Source: Ceratobasidium sp. AG-K (lineage: Eukaryota; Basidiomycota; Agaricomycetes; Cantharellales; Ceratobasidiaceae). Taken from it: 64,000 nt of DNA. A program made the translations under genes and the position numbers. Below the pieces are notes generated by a model. That model saw nothing but the letters and a program-made list of their open reading frames with translations, did no database searches and was not told the DNA's origin. The stretch lies in the NCBI GenBank assembly GCA_037039685.1, contig JAWNGF010000001.1, positions 5,704,001 to 5,768,000 on the forward strand. The letters run 5' to 3'. This document shows positions 46,508 to 59,696 of this stretch, piece after piece (within the stretch, counting starts at the first letter, position 1; each line of letters begins with the position of its first letter).

Positions 46508-46790
46508 GAAGGCGCGTGTAATTACTTGGCCACAGTTGCAATAGGTGGATTTGGGGCAAATAGGCCCCGCGCTTCAAGGCCCAATATGTTTGTTAGCTAC
46601 ATCACTACTATACGCCACGGGCGGTTTTAGAGTCAAGCAATGCCCAGGTTGGATCTGGTAAACAAGAATTGGCACAGGGATTCTCTACCAAATACAATGT
46701 GTTACACTCGATATATGCTCTAATACAAGAAAATAGTGACTATCATAAACTTGGGAAACAGATCTATAATCAAAGATAGCGACTGTACCA

Positions 46791-48265
46791 CTACTCAGCA
46801 TCATGAGGCCCCTCCTGGGGCACTTCGGACCGCTTCCGTCGTGATAACCTTGAGTCGTATCGATTTAATAAGAGCCGTTGAACCCAACCGTTGGGCGGAA
46901 AGGCCTTTTCCCATTGATTGTGTAAATGGACCGAAAACACGTTGCTGAGCGCAACATCGAGTTCGCCCCCCTCGGCCAGCCCTGTTTTATCTCCGCCTGT
47001 CAGACGCCCCTCTCCCCATTTTGAAGGATCCTTCGTGAAGGGATCGGGGAGTCGGTTATCCAGGCGACAACTGCGACCATCAGAAAAGCAAAATGGTAAC
47101 ACTTTGAAAGGTTGAATGCCTTCGTGGACAAGTCGCCGCCATACTTTGAGGTACAATGTGGAGCCCCAGTCCGTGGTGCCTGGTCGTGGTGGTGGAGAGG
47201 AGCTCATGACGTGAAATGCTTCACATAGATATGGAGAGTGCTTGTAAAAGTGCATCAGGGCGCCGTTGAGTGGGGTGTAGAGTTTGTCTGGGCGAATGCA
47301 TAAGTGGCTGACACGGGCCTTTTAGATCAATGCGCACCATAACAGTCCCATTGCGTAACAAATTCGTGCTCAAGCAGCGGAGTGAGATCTCTGGTGAGTA
47401 ACGAGTCCATGTCTATCCATATGCCTCCATCGGCCCACGTAACAAGCAGGCGAATCAAGTCACCGTCGATCCACGCTCGACCGTCTTTCTGGTGGAGCAA
47501 AGGGGATCCCTCAAGCTTCGTCCCTTTTGCGAGTTGATCGACGTTAACCCGACGGACCTGGAAGACGCTACTTGGGTATCTCGAGGTGAACTGCATCACG
47601 TATTTGTTCGTCTGCAGGTCGCCATTTGACCAGAGTACTAGCGTGGAATGTGAAAGGTCTTGGGTCGCAAAAAACGACTTCAGCATCCAGGCCTGACGCT
47701 CCCCAAAGGGCTTTAGGTCCTTCCTCCAGTAGGTATGGAAATGTGTGTGGTGCTTCGGTACTGGATCTTGTACAGCATCTCGCCCGATTGTGCCAGCAAA
47801 GTCGTAACAATCCATGCCCATCCGCAAGGGTACGCCTGCCTGGATTTCCCATCGTTTTCGTCGATGGAGTGCCCACGACGCATTATATGACGTACGAGCA
47901 ATGTTTTCAGGTCGAAAGCAACCGGCAAGTGGCTCGAGTTTGAGAACCTCTTCTCTGATCCAGCTCCGGCGAAATACCATTATTTCAATATGGGGCTCCC
48001 ATAGTCGCCAAAGGCCGAACAAGCAGAGAGCAAGAAATCCCAGCCCCCATTTTAAAAATGAGACCCAAGTTTTTGGACGTCGTGGAAGGGCGAAATGGAT
48101 ACGCCTGCGTCGCTTGGAAGGCCCAGCAGCGCGGTAAGCAGCAGAATCGGGAGACTCGGAGCGTCGATGACTGGACGGTGGGTGCGGATAACTATGCCCA
48201 TTACCTGATACCACACGGGTATCGTAGAGTGGAAGTCGTACAGAACCCGCTCGAGGTCGTTGCAT
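46791..48265 (-). CDS. type II membrane glycosyltransferase with DXD motif
   Basis: The start at 48265 (MQRPRAGSVRLPLYD) precedes one membrane helix (WVSFLKWGLGFLALCLFGLW), giving a type II Golgi topology. The catalytic region shows WADGGIWIDMDSLLTRDL, with the DxD sugar-nucleotide/metal motif. An intron joins QWDCY to DKLYTPLNGALMHFYKHSPY. The C-terminus ends SRRKRSEVPQEGPHDAE at 46791. The layout matches the glycosyltransferase DXD sugar-binding family (GT32/Och1-like group). Donor and acceptor are unknown. Confidence 0.8.
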
Positions 48266-49012
48266 TGTAGTGTATACTCCTGGCTTGTGAGGGTCAAATC
48301 GAATATCAAGTCTGAGTGTGCATTGTGCATTGTGCATCAGCGGTACGTCCCTAAGACTGGCTGAGAGCTTACCAGACGGGGATTATATGATAGAGTGAGG
48401 GGGGCGTTTGTACAGAGCCGTGTCCTAAAGAAATCTTTGCAAACTCATGAGGGATTGGTGAGGAGGCTACCTGGAGGTCGACTTACTTGGTCCTCAGGCA
48501 AATCAGTACACCTAAAGCATAGGTAGCTCCGTTTTTGGGCCGTCAATCAGTATTAAATGGGATTGTAAGGTGAGTGAACAGACAATAGAGATCGTCGAAT
48601 ACAGTCGTAACCGTTTGCGCTAAACGCGCTCAGGTTCGCGTCGGCGCTTGTTGAGTTTGTCAATGACAAATTTATATCCATTGCTGGGGTTCGATGGTCT
48701 GGTATATATGTATGATGGGTGACAGACACATGGATTAGGTTGTTACTCGTGATACAGCGATGGGCAAACGTGGCAGAAAGTAAGGGCTTGGAGAACACCA
48801 AGGAGCGAAGTAAAAGGAAAACAATAGTGTAAAACTGGCCAAAGTACACGGTAAAAATATAGGAAAGAGAAACCCACGATTCGCACTACCACCATACAAC
48901 GCGTTACTCCCAAATCCACAGTATCACGGCACCACCATGCTCAATCACCTTCCCCATCTCACCAACATACTAGACTTCCACCCCACACCTCGGCTCCCAC
49001 AACTTCAATCGC
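48266..49012. other. intergenic region
   Basis: Upstream of the glycosyltransferase and downstream of Dhh1. A small tandem triplet of tgtgcat occurs at about 48318-48338. I see no gene. Confidence 0.4.
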
Positions 49013-50714
49013 CTATCTCTGGGCCTGCGGAGGTGCACCGCGTCCATTAGCCCCTCCACGCTGGCCCTGGTTATGTCCGCCTCCTCGCGGTTGTCCACGA
49101 CCATGATTTGTGGCTGCACCTCCATTGCGTGTCTGTTCATTCGCTGTCTGGCCGTTGGCAGGGGTCCTATTATTGGGCACTTGACCAGCGGGCTCGTCAA
49201 TGGCACTGGGAGCCACGTAAAGCGCCTTGTTTATCTCCGCGGGGATGGGCTGAATCTCTGTTCCGAGCTCTTGTTCGATCCGATATAGATTGAATCGGTC
49301 CTCGTAGGTGATGAGATTGATGGCCAAACCCAAGTGTCCAAAACGGCCAGACCGACCAATGCGATGAAGATAGGTTTCCGATTGTTTCGGGAAGTCAAAG
49401 TTGATTACAACGTTGACTGCCTGAATATCAATACCACGCGTCAAAAGGTCTGTTATGGGAAGTTTAGACGACGTTCACGGGTATATGTTATTGACTACTT
49501 ACCGGAACAAACCAAGTTGCGGCAAACGCCATTGCGGAAGTCGTGGAAGACACGGTTACGGGCCGGCTGGGCCATTTTGGCATGGGAGTAGAAACAGGAG
49601 TATCCAAGTTCCGTGACCTTCTTGGCCAAAAGTTCAACTCGATTTGTAGAGTTGCAGAATATAATAGATTGGTTGATTTGTAGCTAAAATGCCAAGAGTA
49701 AGGCCTCAAGCTCGTAAAGGATCACCGTGACTTGCCTTGGCAAAAAGTGTATTAAGACAGTGTACTTTTTGGCGTTCCTCCACAAAGGCATAGTATTGGG
49801 TCACACCGCGGAGCGTAAGCTCGTCCATCAGGTTAATCTCGTGCGGGTTTTTCATATGCTTGTCCTATGAACGCCGGTTCAGTGCACATAACAGCATACA
49901 TTCGCACACCGCACTTACCTTGAACTGTTTTACGATCATTGGGAAGGTCGCGCTAAATAACATGACCTGTCGATCTGCTGGGACAAATGAAAGAAGCTGC
50001 TCCATGACTGGAGTAAATTCTGGTGACAAGAGTTTGTCGGCCTCATCCATAACAAAGACCCGGCATGACGATAAGTCAGCTACTTGCTTGCCCGCTAGAT
50101 CCAAAATGCGACCTGGGGTACCGACGAGAACATGAACTGCTTCGGAAAGCCGGATAATGTCGTCTTTGAGAGTGGTTCCTCCTGTGGTAACCATTACGTT
50201 GATACCCATGTGCTTCCCTAGATTTTTGCAAACCTGAGCGGTTTGAAGAGCAAGCTCTCGAGTAGGAGTAAGAAGCATGGCTTGTATCTTAGGCTTTGTT
50301 GGGTCGACCTGTTGTAGGGACGGAATTGTGAAAGCAGCTGTCTTGCCGGTGCCGTTTTTAGCGCGAGCTAGGATATCTCGCTTGGTGAGGGCAACTGGGA
50401 TCGCCTCCTCCTGGATAGGAGAGGGACGCTCGAACCCAGCTTCGAATATGCCCATGAGTAATTCACGCCGTAAAGGCATGTCCTCGAATTCGAGGCCTTT
50501 AGTAGCAGTAACATCCTGCACACATAATTAGAACGCATGCGAATGTGAAAGTATGCTACAAACAAACCTCAGTTTGAGGACGATCATCTTTCGGGGGAGC
50601 GCGCAATCCGGCTTTCCAGTCCCCATTGGAACTAGCGAATTTGAATTCATGAGCAACGTGAAGCAAGCCGCACATCTACACTTACGCTGACGATGCGTTA
50701 GCTGCGGAAGCCAT
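49013..50714 (-). CDS. DHH1: DEAD-box RNA helicase Dhh1/DDX6
   Basis: The start at 50714 gives MASAANASS. The core shows the helicase motifs in order: Q motif ([19 protein letters not shown]), I (AKNGTGKT), Ia (PTREL), Ib (GTPGR), II (DEAD), III (SAT), then [18 protein letters not shown] (TRGIDIQ) and VI ([10 protein letters not shown]). A Gly/Asn/Gln-rich tail ([16 protein letters not shown]) ends at 49013. Dhh1 represses translation and promotes decapping in P-bodies together with Pat1 and the CCR4-NOT complex; the window also carries a Caf16 homologue, whose yeast relative has been linked to CCR4. Four or more introns break the gene. The call is secure. Confidence 0.97.
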
Positions 50715-51176
50715 TGCGGGGTTGATGGATATATGGTATTTGAGTCAGAGGCGATTATCGGAGTAAGGAAGAAGCGAAGGCGGTCCAGTAAGGATATTCG
50801 AGATAAAGTGGTAGTAAAACGTTCAAGCGCGAGGGGAGTCCTTGACTGCTGGGACCTAATGTGTTTCGATATAATGAGTTAATTGCAGATTGATCGAGTG
50901 TTGCGATTGCAACGAATTGGCAAGTTCAAGTAGGCTTTAAAGCACTGTGCTTTGCCTAGGGGCTTTGGATGAGGTTTGGTAAAGGGAAAGCGCGCGAGAG
51001 GGGTTTCGTCGCGCCCAACCCGCGGAATTCTATCCCTGAGGTAAACGCCGTGGCTACTCTAACTAGATGTATCCGTTTACAGCAAATCAACCATTATCGG
51101 CAAACCGACGGTAGAACCTCACGTTTATTATATATAAGGCCACCTCTAAGAATGATTATACAGGCCATTATCACGT
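50715..51176. other. intergenic region, promoter of DHH1
   Basis: The sequence between the Dhh1 start and the LRR gene end holds the Dhh1 upstream region. I see no gene. Confidence 0.45.
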
Positions 51177-52437
51177 CTAAGCACTCTCGAACCTATTGCA
51201 GCCTACTGCGATTAAATAATCTTCCAGATGTTCCTCTTTGCTCTTAATGGGTCCCAACTGAGGAAATAACGGAGGCAGAGTGGAATTATTGGCCGCATAA
51301 TTGCATATGCGAATTATTTGTGCATCCGATAGCGTTACCGCTAAGAATCGTAGAATATAGTGCTGAAGCTCAGGTGCTAACTTGCGCCATGGAAAGACCA
51401 GCTGATAGCCGCTCTTGGATTCACTTCGCCTCCGGGCAAGAAGCAAGCTTCTTGAAACTAACAGTAGTGATTTGGCCTCGTGCGCTACCTTTGCTAAGTT
51501 GACCGCATTTCGAGCAAGCACAAGTGAAAGCGCATGTAGTGTGGTCTCGAGCAGCGCCCCATCAGCAACCTCTTCGCTACCATCAATCACCACTGTTTCC
51601 GACAGACCATTGGCAAAGGCTTGCATCGAACACAGGGTGGTGTTGCTCGTGAGAAGCCTAGCAACTAGGCCTTTTAACCCTTTGTTCGAGAGAGCGTTTG
51701 CGTTGAGGTGAAGGGAACGAAGTCCGTAACAAGCAGGTGACGTAAGGAACTGCTCGATAATGGGGAGTGAGGATTGTGTGAGACCAACTCTCGAAAGTTG
51801 GAGGTCTCTGAGATGAGGTGCGCCGAGATTCCTAAGAAAACGAAACAAAAACCTGTCGGAAAGTTGTTCGTTATTTGTAAGCACTAACGTCTGAACTCTA
51901 GAGTTGTTCAACGCTTTGGCGAAAGCCTTGATGATCACAGGCGATCCCCAGCCTGAAATCCTATTCTATTGAGAGATTAATTATTAGAATGACGGTCTAG
52001 AAAACACGACTCACCCCAGCCAAGTACAACCTTCGGAGTTCTCGGTTATGCTCAATGTATCGCGAGATGGTACTGAGCCCGGAATCACCAATGCCACAAT
52101 CATTGAGGTTCAGCTCTTCAATAGGGAAACTGTTTTCCGTGAGACAAAGGTAATCGATTATTGTTGATAGTCCGATATCTCCAAGAGGATTATGTCCCAG
52201 ATTGATATGCGTAACGTTGGGCGTAATGTTGATCTGTTTTATTGCAACTTCCGCTCCTGTATGCAAAAGGCATTGTTAAGAACATAGCTGGCATACACAT
52301 AGGGGATTATGTGAGTTACCTTGGGGGCCGCTCAATCCGTAATCGTATAGATCCACATGGGTTTTGGACGCTAAGCCGTCCTTCTTGGGTCGACCCAAGC
52401 CTAGAGCGTATAACAAGAAGTCTTGCATATCTTGCAT
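51177..52437 (-). CDS. leucine-rich-repeat (RNI-like) protein
   Basis: The start at 52437 gives MQDMQDFLLYALGLGRPKKD; a second Met one step upstream is possible. Ribonuclease-inhibitor-type repeats follow: NVTHINLGHNPLGDIGLSTI, IEELNLNDCGIGDSGLSTIS, LRRLYLAGN, QTLVLTNNEQLSDRFLF, LRSLHLNANALSNKGLKGL. The C-terminal part has the segment PWRKLAPELQHYILRFLAVT, like an F-box-type helical motif in an unusual C-terminal position. The stop is at 51177. Such RNI proteins are protein-protein adaptors; I do not know the partner. Confidence 0.75.
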
Positions 52438-52775
52438 TATGCTCGAATAGGAGTACAAGCTGCTATTTGGAAACTCGTTTTCTAGGTAGATTGGTTATTA
52501 ATCTAGCAGGTACAATTTATGTAGAGTATGTAGCGTCCTGGGTTCGAGACAGTAGCGATGGCCGTGGGAGCTTCAGACAGCAACGCGTCAACGCGACTCT
52601 GCTTATGTGATGATATTGTATTTGTTATTGCAAAAGGGATACAAGTGCGCCTAGAATCAAACACGTTGAAGAGATCAGGTGAGAGAGCGTGCATACATAT
52701 GGTGTCTAGAGTGATTAAGTGGGAGAAAGAAGGAGAAAGAAGGAGAGGTAATGGAAATTACTAGAGTACACTCTA
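52438..52775. other. intergenic region
   Basis: Between the LRR gene and Atg11. A purine-rich tract (gagaaagaaggagaaagaag) lies at about 52720-52745. I see no gene. Confidence 0.4.
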
Positions 52776-55700
52776 TTACTCTATTTCAGAAGGCACCGGA
52801 GACGCACGCGCTTGTTCCTGTGCACGTTTGCGCCCAAGTGGTAGACCCCAGTTACTAGCGATATTTGCCAGAGTACTTCCAGCGCTCATTCCCGGGCTAA
52901 GTGATGGTCTTCGCCTCGATAGGACAACACTCCCCATACCATCAAATGCAGACCCCGAGGGAGAAGGCACGTCTGCATCCTCAGGAGTCGCGGCTGCAGT
53001 AGCTGTCGAGGGTGTAGCTGGTGCGATCGGATCAGATAACGCAATGGTAGCAGCAGCTTTGTTGGAACCACCAACGCCCAACTGAGGTCGTCGAACTCTG
53101 CCACACAGTCAACATACCAACGCTGATTAGTATGATGTGTACTCACGAGGATAGCGAGGTCGTGCGAGACCTGGACCGTTCATGGTTTCTTGTATTGGAT
53201 ATCGTTGACGAGGGGCGGGGAGAGGATGGCGTGGGTGCTTGAGCCAGTACTTTGGAGAGAGAGGACGGTCCAGCGGACGGGCTCACGCTTAGTTTACTGA
53301 AATACCGCGAAGGTGGGCCAGGTGGTGAGGGAGCTCGAGCACCAAGTCGGACAACTTCTCCTTCTCTATCTGATAATGAGTGGGGTAGTGCCGTCGCCAG
53401 TGCCGTCGTTTCACTCCACGAGGATATACGCTCCCTTGCCTCGTACGAGGCAATCGAGATAGGACGGGTAGGATTTGAATTCGTCCGCTTCTTGGCAACG
53501 TTGCTTGGTTGAGTCCAGTCTTCAACGTCCAGCAGGTGAAATTTGACGCCATCTCCAAGCCTAATCACTGATATTAGAGATTTGTCACGCCAGCAAATGT
53601 TACACATACCCAAACGGATTACCATCAGGTTGCTTAGATGCGGCTATCAGTATGTATGTAGATATGGGGGCGCAAGCGTACTTACTTTGCTATCCGCAAT
53701 CCTCTCGGTAATAGACAAGATACGCGCTACGATCCATTCGCGTGATTTTAGTAATTCACTAATATCCTCTGTCGCGTTGAGGAAGTAGTGGGGGAAAGCG
53801 ACTAGGATAGGGGACACAAAAGATTAGTCCGGATGGAGCCAGCCAACTAGACGAGATTACCATTAAATGCTGCCCATGGCTTCGCAATCGAATTCCTAGT
53901 GGGTAAGAACAATGCTAAATCGCCTCGGCTAAAGTTTCTAAACGCGATCTTGCTCTTCGATCGATCACTACACAATAAACATCGGCGATTATACAAGCAC
54001 AGATAAAACAACTCACCGATACTCCTTCGACAGCTTCAAGTACTTTCTCGCATTTGAGCCGATTTTGACCACGACTTCTCCAAGCAACTTGGGGCTAACT
54101 CCGGTCAATGCAGCAATCATTGCCTCAGGGTTGGTAGAGTCAAACTCGGGTAATGGAGCGGGCAACTCGATTGTTGGTACAATCATAGTGGGTGATTCAG
54201 CGTCCGTCGCAATCGGGTTCGCCTTGGACGCTTTCAGAACGCTCTGGGCGGCAGAAAGCGCCTGAACCTGTCCGTCATACAGTTCGCGTGCTACCGTGGC
54301 AAGTTTGAGTGCGGTGCCATTGGAGGCTGCGAGCTTAGTTTCGAGTAAACGATTCTCCTGCTCCAAACGAGATAGTTGTTGTTGAAGCTTTTGAACTTCG
54401 ATTGAGTTTTGATACTCTAGTGCGCGTCGAAGTTCTGCAACCTGTTGTTCCAGTACGGCTACAAGTGTAAAATCCTATCAGGCTAGACCCAAGTTAAACT
54501 ATCCCATTTAGCGTACCTCGGTCCCCATCCGTCTCCGCGATGTGATCTCGTAGAGATCGCTCGGCAGTGGTAGCTTGTTCCTTGAGCATTCCATCTTTCT
54601 CTCGTACCGCCTGGCTCAGAGAATCTTTCTCGCCCCGCAAACGCTCCAGTTCCTCCTCGAGTCGCCCGTTGTGAACCTGCAGTCGATTCAAAGAACTTGC
54701 AAATTCAGCCTTTTCAGCTTCAAGGGTTGCAAGCTTAGAAGCGTCAAACTGTACCGCCTCAGACTCTGCTCTTCTTTCCGCCTCGTTCCTCGCCCTCTCT
54801 ACATCCTTTACTCGCTTCTCGAGCCCTTGTCGGACAGCAACTTCGTTCGCGTGTTTGGTTCGCGTCACGTCCAACTCGATTTCGAGTCGCTCGAGTCGCT
54901 GGCGAGTGCCCGACACAGTCCCAGCTTCAGCCCTTAGTCGCTCGATCTCGTCTTTCAGGTGAGCGGTCTCTCGTTGGAACGATATCTCCTGCTCGGTTTT
55001 GGCTGCTCGCGCTTCGCGGAGCTGGTCAACCAGGCTCTGGATCGACGATTGATCCGTCGTGGCTAGGCAAGGACTGAATGTTAGTTGAAATTCACACATG
55101 CAGTGGTACATCTTACATTGTCTTCGAGACTGGTAAATGCGCGATGCGGACAACACTATTATAGATCTAGTTTACCGCCCCAGCATAATAAATGTTGAAT
55201 CAACATACCGGCACGTTCCGCAAGCCTATCGAAATCGGATTCCAAACTGTCAAGCCTTGCCACTAGTCGCTCAAACGCAACGCTGGCTTCCGCGGCCGGG
55301 TGTACGAAACCTTGAGGTAAATCCATCATATTTGAGGTTCTCTCAATTTGAGAAACGAGATCTAAAAAGGCTGGGAAAAGGCTATTAGGGTCAACTTGGT
55401 CCGGTCCTGACACAACATACTGGCGATATCCTGCCGCTCTATCGCGATAGCGAGCTCTTCGCCTCCACTAGTGCTAATTTCTAATGTAGGCGCAGGCTCA
55501 TCCATCCCTCGCGGGTCAAAAGGGAGCTGTCCATGAACTTCACTACGGTACACTTGACGTCTTTTCCGTTCATGTGAAGATAATTTTGCCAGGACCTCAG
55601 CGATGGCCTGTGCTTTTTCCAGGAAGAATCGGCCTACGTTCATAACTCGTCTATCCATCGGTCTCTGTAGCTTGGGAAAGAAACTTACTAAACTCTCTCC

Positions 55701-57142
55701 TACGCACAACCTCAATAACCGTGGCACCATACATGTGGAGCATGCTGTGAAGGCGCTGCAAGTGCGGAAACCCTCCTTTCTGTCGAAAATCAGATTCAAG
55801 CGAGGCGAGTACTTCTGGGATACCAGACATCAAGCGATGAATGTCTGAAACGTCGGACAGGAACGCAAAAACATGCGCGGTGGAGTCGTTCTAGTCATTG
55901 GAATATGTTAGCATTATGTTCGACAATTCAAACCCCAGACAGTACCTTGACGATACAAGCCTCCCGATATATTTGTACCAACCTGGATTGATTAGCTAAA
56001 ACCGTCGCATTCATTGGCGTCAGGGCTGAGTCATTTGCATGCTGAACCAAGATACCAAACGCACTTTGACCACTCCTCAGATCGCTCATAACTCCTTCCG
56101 CCTGGCTAATAAACGAGGCTACATTACTTGAACTATGTAGCCAGCCGAGTTGAGTGAAGAGCAAAGCGGTGATATGAAAACTCACAATGAACTGTCCAAC
56201 CTGACCTTGAGCTCGGCGACACTTGCAACTAAACGATCAAACGAGTCCACAGCCGAACTGTAGCGGGTCGATAAATCGTCTGTTTGGAATTAGACTACGG
56301 GTAAGCTCATGAGGTTTGATACTTACCGTGCAATCGGGCGCACGACTCGGCCACCATTTGCATTTTGGAGGTTGAAACATAATCCCCTAGTGTTCTCTCG
56401 CGGCCTGTTGCCTCTACTTGTCGCCGAACCGTTGCAGACAGAAACTCCGGGTGAACTTTGACTTTGGCGATTATCTCGAGGTCGAGTTTATGGCCTTGCA
56501 AAAGCGACTGTTGGCGGTCCAACTCGAGTTGTGCCACATTACGAAATGAGTCGAATGTGTCGGCCAAAACTGCGAGGTGGGATTCAATGTTGCGCACGAT
56601 AACAGAGAGTGACTCATGGTGAATCCCAACCGAGGCCCCCAGGGAGCGAATTTGGGCGAGGTGGGTCTCCGCATCGTGGATTAGGTTTCCTGTACTCGCC
56701 GTTCAAACACAAATAGATTAGGGCATCAAGGCCGAAACACACCTGAGAGTGGCAATGTCTCATCAGGAGCGACCAATAATTCGGCAGGTGGGTGGTTTCC
56801 GGCACCAACCAAATCACTGTTGAATATGTACAGTGTCTGGTTCAAATACTGGTTATTTGCTTGTAGGGCGAAAACGGGAAATTGAGCTTACGAGGTCCGG
56901 GGTGACCAATAGTTCCTCTGTGTTATCCTCTCGCAGTTGTTCGCCGCTATGCAGATAGATAAGCTGAGAAGCCGCTGCGACCCCAGTGAGGCTCTGAAGG
57001 GCAAGGCTGAGATTGCCTTGTCTGTAATCGGCGTATTAGCTCTCTCAGCACACGCGGAAGCGAACCCTTACTGATATATCTCCTGGAACTCTGCATCTGG
57101 CTCGAGTTCTCTACCCTCTTCGGCTACGACAATTCGCATCAT
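52776..57142 (-). CDS. ATG11: autophagy scaffold Atg11
   Basis: The start at 57142 gives MMRIVVAEEGRELEPDAEFQ, spliced to QGNLSLALQSLTGVAAASQL and QTLYIFNSDLVGAG; this is the Atg11 N-terminal ubiquitin-like/TBK-like start. Helical blocks follow (HESLSVIVRNIESHLAVLAD, DDLSTRYSSAVDSFDRL, GIPEVLASLESDFRQKGGF), then a long coiled coil (54013-55156; RLEIELDVTRTKHANEVAV). The C-terminal Atg11 domain reads SREW..., LGDGVKFHLLDVEDWTQPSN, after which comes a Ser-rich extension with SNWGLPLGRKRAQEQARASP at the end. Atg11 bridges cargo receptors to the autophagy machinery and Atg9 vesicles. About 17 exons. The extension after the Atg11 domain is long for the family. Confidence 0.9.
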
Positions 57143-57979
57143 GGTCGTTCTCTGGAGACGGGCGTTTGTGGCTGTGCAACCGTCAGCCACATGTGATTCA
57201 CTTGTCGAACAAGTCAATCAAATTCCTTTTGCCATTTAACCTCGCTGCGACTACACTCGCCCTACTGGAGGTTCAAATTGTTCGAGTTTTCATTTTAGAG
57301 TTTGGATCTTGGAGGGCTGCGGATTTCGCACCGGAACATCCACGGAAACCCTGCGGCTCGAATAACATGAACAGTATGAATAATTCGAGCGATTTGAGCA
57401 CGCCGGCATAAGCTGAGGTTGGTGATGTACACCTCATGTATTTGAATAAGGGCTGTGGCACAATGTCCTCCATAGGTATACCTTCCTGTCACTCTGGATT
57501 CGCCACGTTGTGACGACGAGCTCATCCCGATTTCTGGACAGTATTGAATTCGAATCTCTGCCGACTATACTCGCACACGACCCTTGGTCGGCACTTCAAC
57601 TTAATCGACGAATCACGTTACTATCGCCTTGCCTTTTCAAGCCGCACACGCTTACTGGTACACGATACGCTGTGCGACAAGTCTGGGAATTGGAGTTGGA
57701 GTCCAAGCAATTATTGGGGTCTGGAGTCCCAGAGAAACGTTACGCAGTGTTTCGGCCTACCCAAGCTTATTTGATCTTGTCGGGATACGATACGAAGTTC
57801 ACCATTAACTGGGCCTGATCGCGGTTTGCTGCAGGTACACTCTGGATGGATCGTTCAAATTCCAACGGCAAGACCAGGTTTTGCAATGGCAGCGGCGCTC
57901 ACACACATTCTGGTGACTATAAATACTGCGATAGTCTATCAGGGCCGATACAGCCCTAGCTTCCCTTTGAGAGCAAAGT
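57143..57979. other. region upstream of the F-box-like gene, gene content unclear
   Basis: It holds the Atg11 promoter. A possible frame at 57510-57818 (MTTSSSRFLDSIEFESLPTI...) and a stretch with SGNWSWSPSNYWGLES in another frame are coding-like but have no clear family or start. I leave them unassigned. Confidence 0.35.
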
Positions 57980-59291
57980 ATGCCGCGTATACTAACCTGC
58001 TATCACACAGCGCCACAGCTACCTGATGACGTCTGGTCCGTTATCCTGCATTGGCTTGCACTTGCTGACGGCACACAGGGCTTGAAGTCTACATCGCTTG
58101 TTTCCCGTTCGATTAGCTATGAAACTGATCGATACCTCTGGAGCAATCTCAAGCTTGAATCTCTCGACGCCCTAGTTACGCTTTCGCGCATGATTCACGG
58201 ACGTACCCGTATATCTCAACATTTATCCACGTTATGTATCCAGACACCACCCTCGCAACACTACTACGCGCTATCGGCAAATCACAGCGCACAGATACAC
58301 CAAGCCCTCTTGAGCTGCTCAAAGCTCTCAACCTTTGAGTTGTGGTTATCTGGGGGCGACCTCGGTACAATGTTTATTCAAGACCTTCGGATTCCGGCTC
58401 TGCACTCGTTCTCAACCGACCTCCCAATTGATTCACGTATGCTTTCGTTCTTACAAAGGCATGACGATATTCAGGAGCTTCATATAGCGAGTGACACGAT
58501 CAATCCGGGTACGAGTCTATCTACACACGGTCACATACTGGTTTGTATTTTCCAATAAGCCCTGCATACTGAGCTTACCGAACACCCCCGCAGCCAAATC
58601 TTCGAGCCCTGGAAGCCCCGCTCCCTTTTGCATTGTTGCTACTTCCCTACCGCCCCGTATCTTACTTGAAAGTCTGGGCGAACTATGATCTCGGTCCAGA
58701 TCTCGCTGTTGCGGATGCTCTCCGTTTGATTGACTGTATGCGTCTCAGCACTGCCCACATTGTCTCATTTCGTTTTGAAGATGGCCCTCCATACACGCCA
58801 GCCATACACCACTATGGAGACGAATTTTCTCAACATATGAAACTTTTGGGGTTACTATTTGTTGATCGGGAGGAGGTAAGTTGACCAAGTTGATCAATAG
58901 TCTAGAGCTAAGCCCTAAGTCGGGGCTATTTTGTGGCCTAGGAGGAGCAAGCTATTCAACTCGTACATTCTACTCCAAGGTTAGCTGACTGGCTCATATC
59001 GGATAGCTCAAATTAACCGCCTTTTAGTTTGCGTGTTGTTCAGTTTGACAACGCCATGGCCAATGGGCGCTCAAGCTCAGAACAGCGGCGGTTAGCAATT
59101 CGTCTCGGTCACGTATCTAATTCTCTTCAAATCGTTTCGGTAAGTCCACCATATGCCTCGTCCGAGATCAATATAACTCAACTCCAACTCAGTTTGAGGA
59201 TGACTACCAAAAAACGTACTGGGGAAGGCAGAAAAATAACAAGTGGGTAAGGTGCGAAAGTATGCCCTCTGATTTATGGAGGAACATGTAG
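57980..59291 (+). CDS. F-box-like leucine-rich protein
   Basis: The ATG at 57980 gives MPRILTCYHTAPQLPDDVWS; the block PDDVWSVILHWLAL...LKSTSLVSRSISYETDRYLWS is F-box-like. Leucine-rich stretches follow (QIHQALLSCSKLSTFELWLSG, HDDIQELHIASDT), then SYLKVWANYDLGPDL and FRFEDGPPYTPAIHH, and SLRVVQFDNAMANGRSSSE. The last exons join SLQIVS to FEDDYQKTYWGRQKNNKWVR and end at 59289-59291. This fits the expanded F-box/RNI families of Agaricomycetes. An SCF role is inferred; the substrate is unknown. The upstream start is not certain. Confidence 0.65.
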
Positions 59292-59696
59292 AAGTTCGCT
59301 CGCTCAAAGCACCCCCTGCTGCATTGTTGGATTGCTGGTGATTGTAATTATATATACGTGCTTGATAGAACTGATGTATTGCCTGGGGACCGAAGAAGCG
59401 CGTGAGATTCCTATTTCTGTTCTGAGTGTTGCCGTTACAGGTATTCTACGAGTTAGAGTCCATAGTGCCAAGTGTATAAGTTTAGTGACGCCTTCGTTAA
59501 CCCGAGCAATGATAGAATTCACGGAGTGATTGGGAACCGGCCACAAGTGATTATTTTGAAGCCTGAGGGCGCTTGTTGCCTGAAGAAGCCAACCCGGCGC
59601 TTGTATAACATTTGAATTAGGTCACGAGATCAGGCAACAGAACCTGGCAGCTCACCCAAACACGACTTTCTGTTCACTCCTTCTTGACCCATTAAA
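59292..59696. other. intergenic region
   Basis: Upstream of YRA1. No gene seen. A short frame on each strand has no known motif. Confidence 0.45.

Noticed and set aside
48318..48338. Short tandem repeat of tgtgcat
   Set aside because: Only three copies and no spacer pattern. It is not a CRISPR-like or functional repeat array on this evidence.
57510..57818. Possible small gene with SGNWSWSPSNYWGLES-like sequence
   Set aside because: I could not match it to a family, the neighbouring frames do not splice to it cleanly, and no signal peptide or start supports it. I left it as unassigned.
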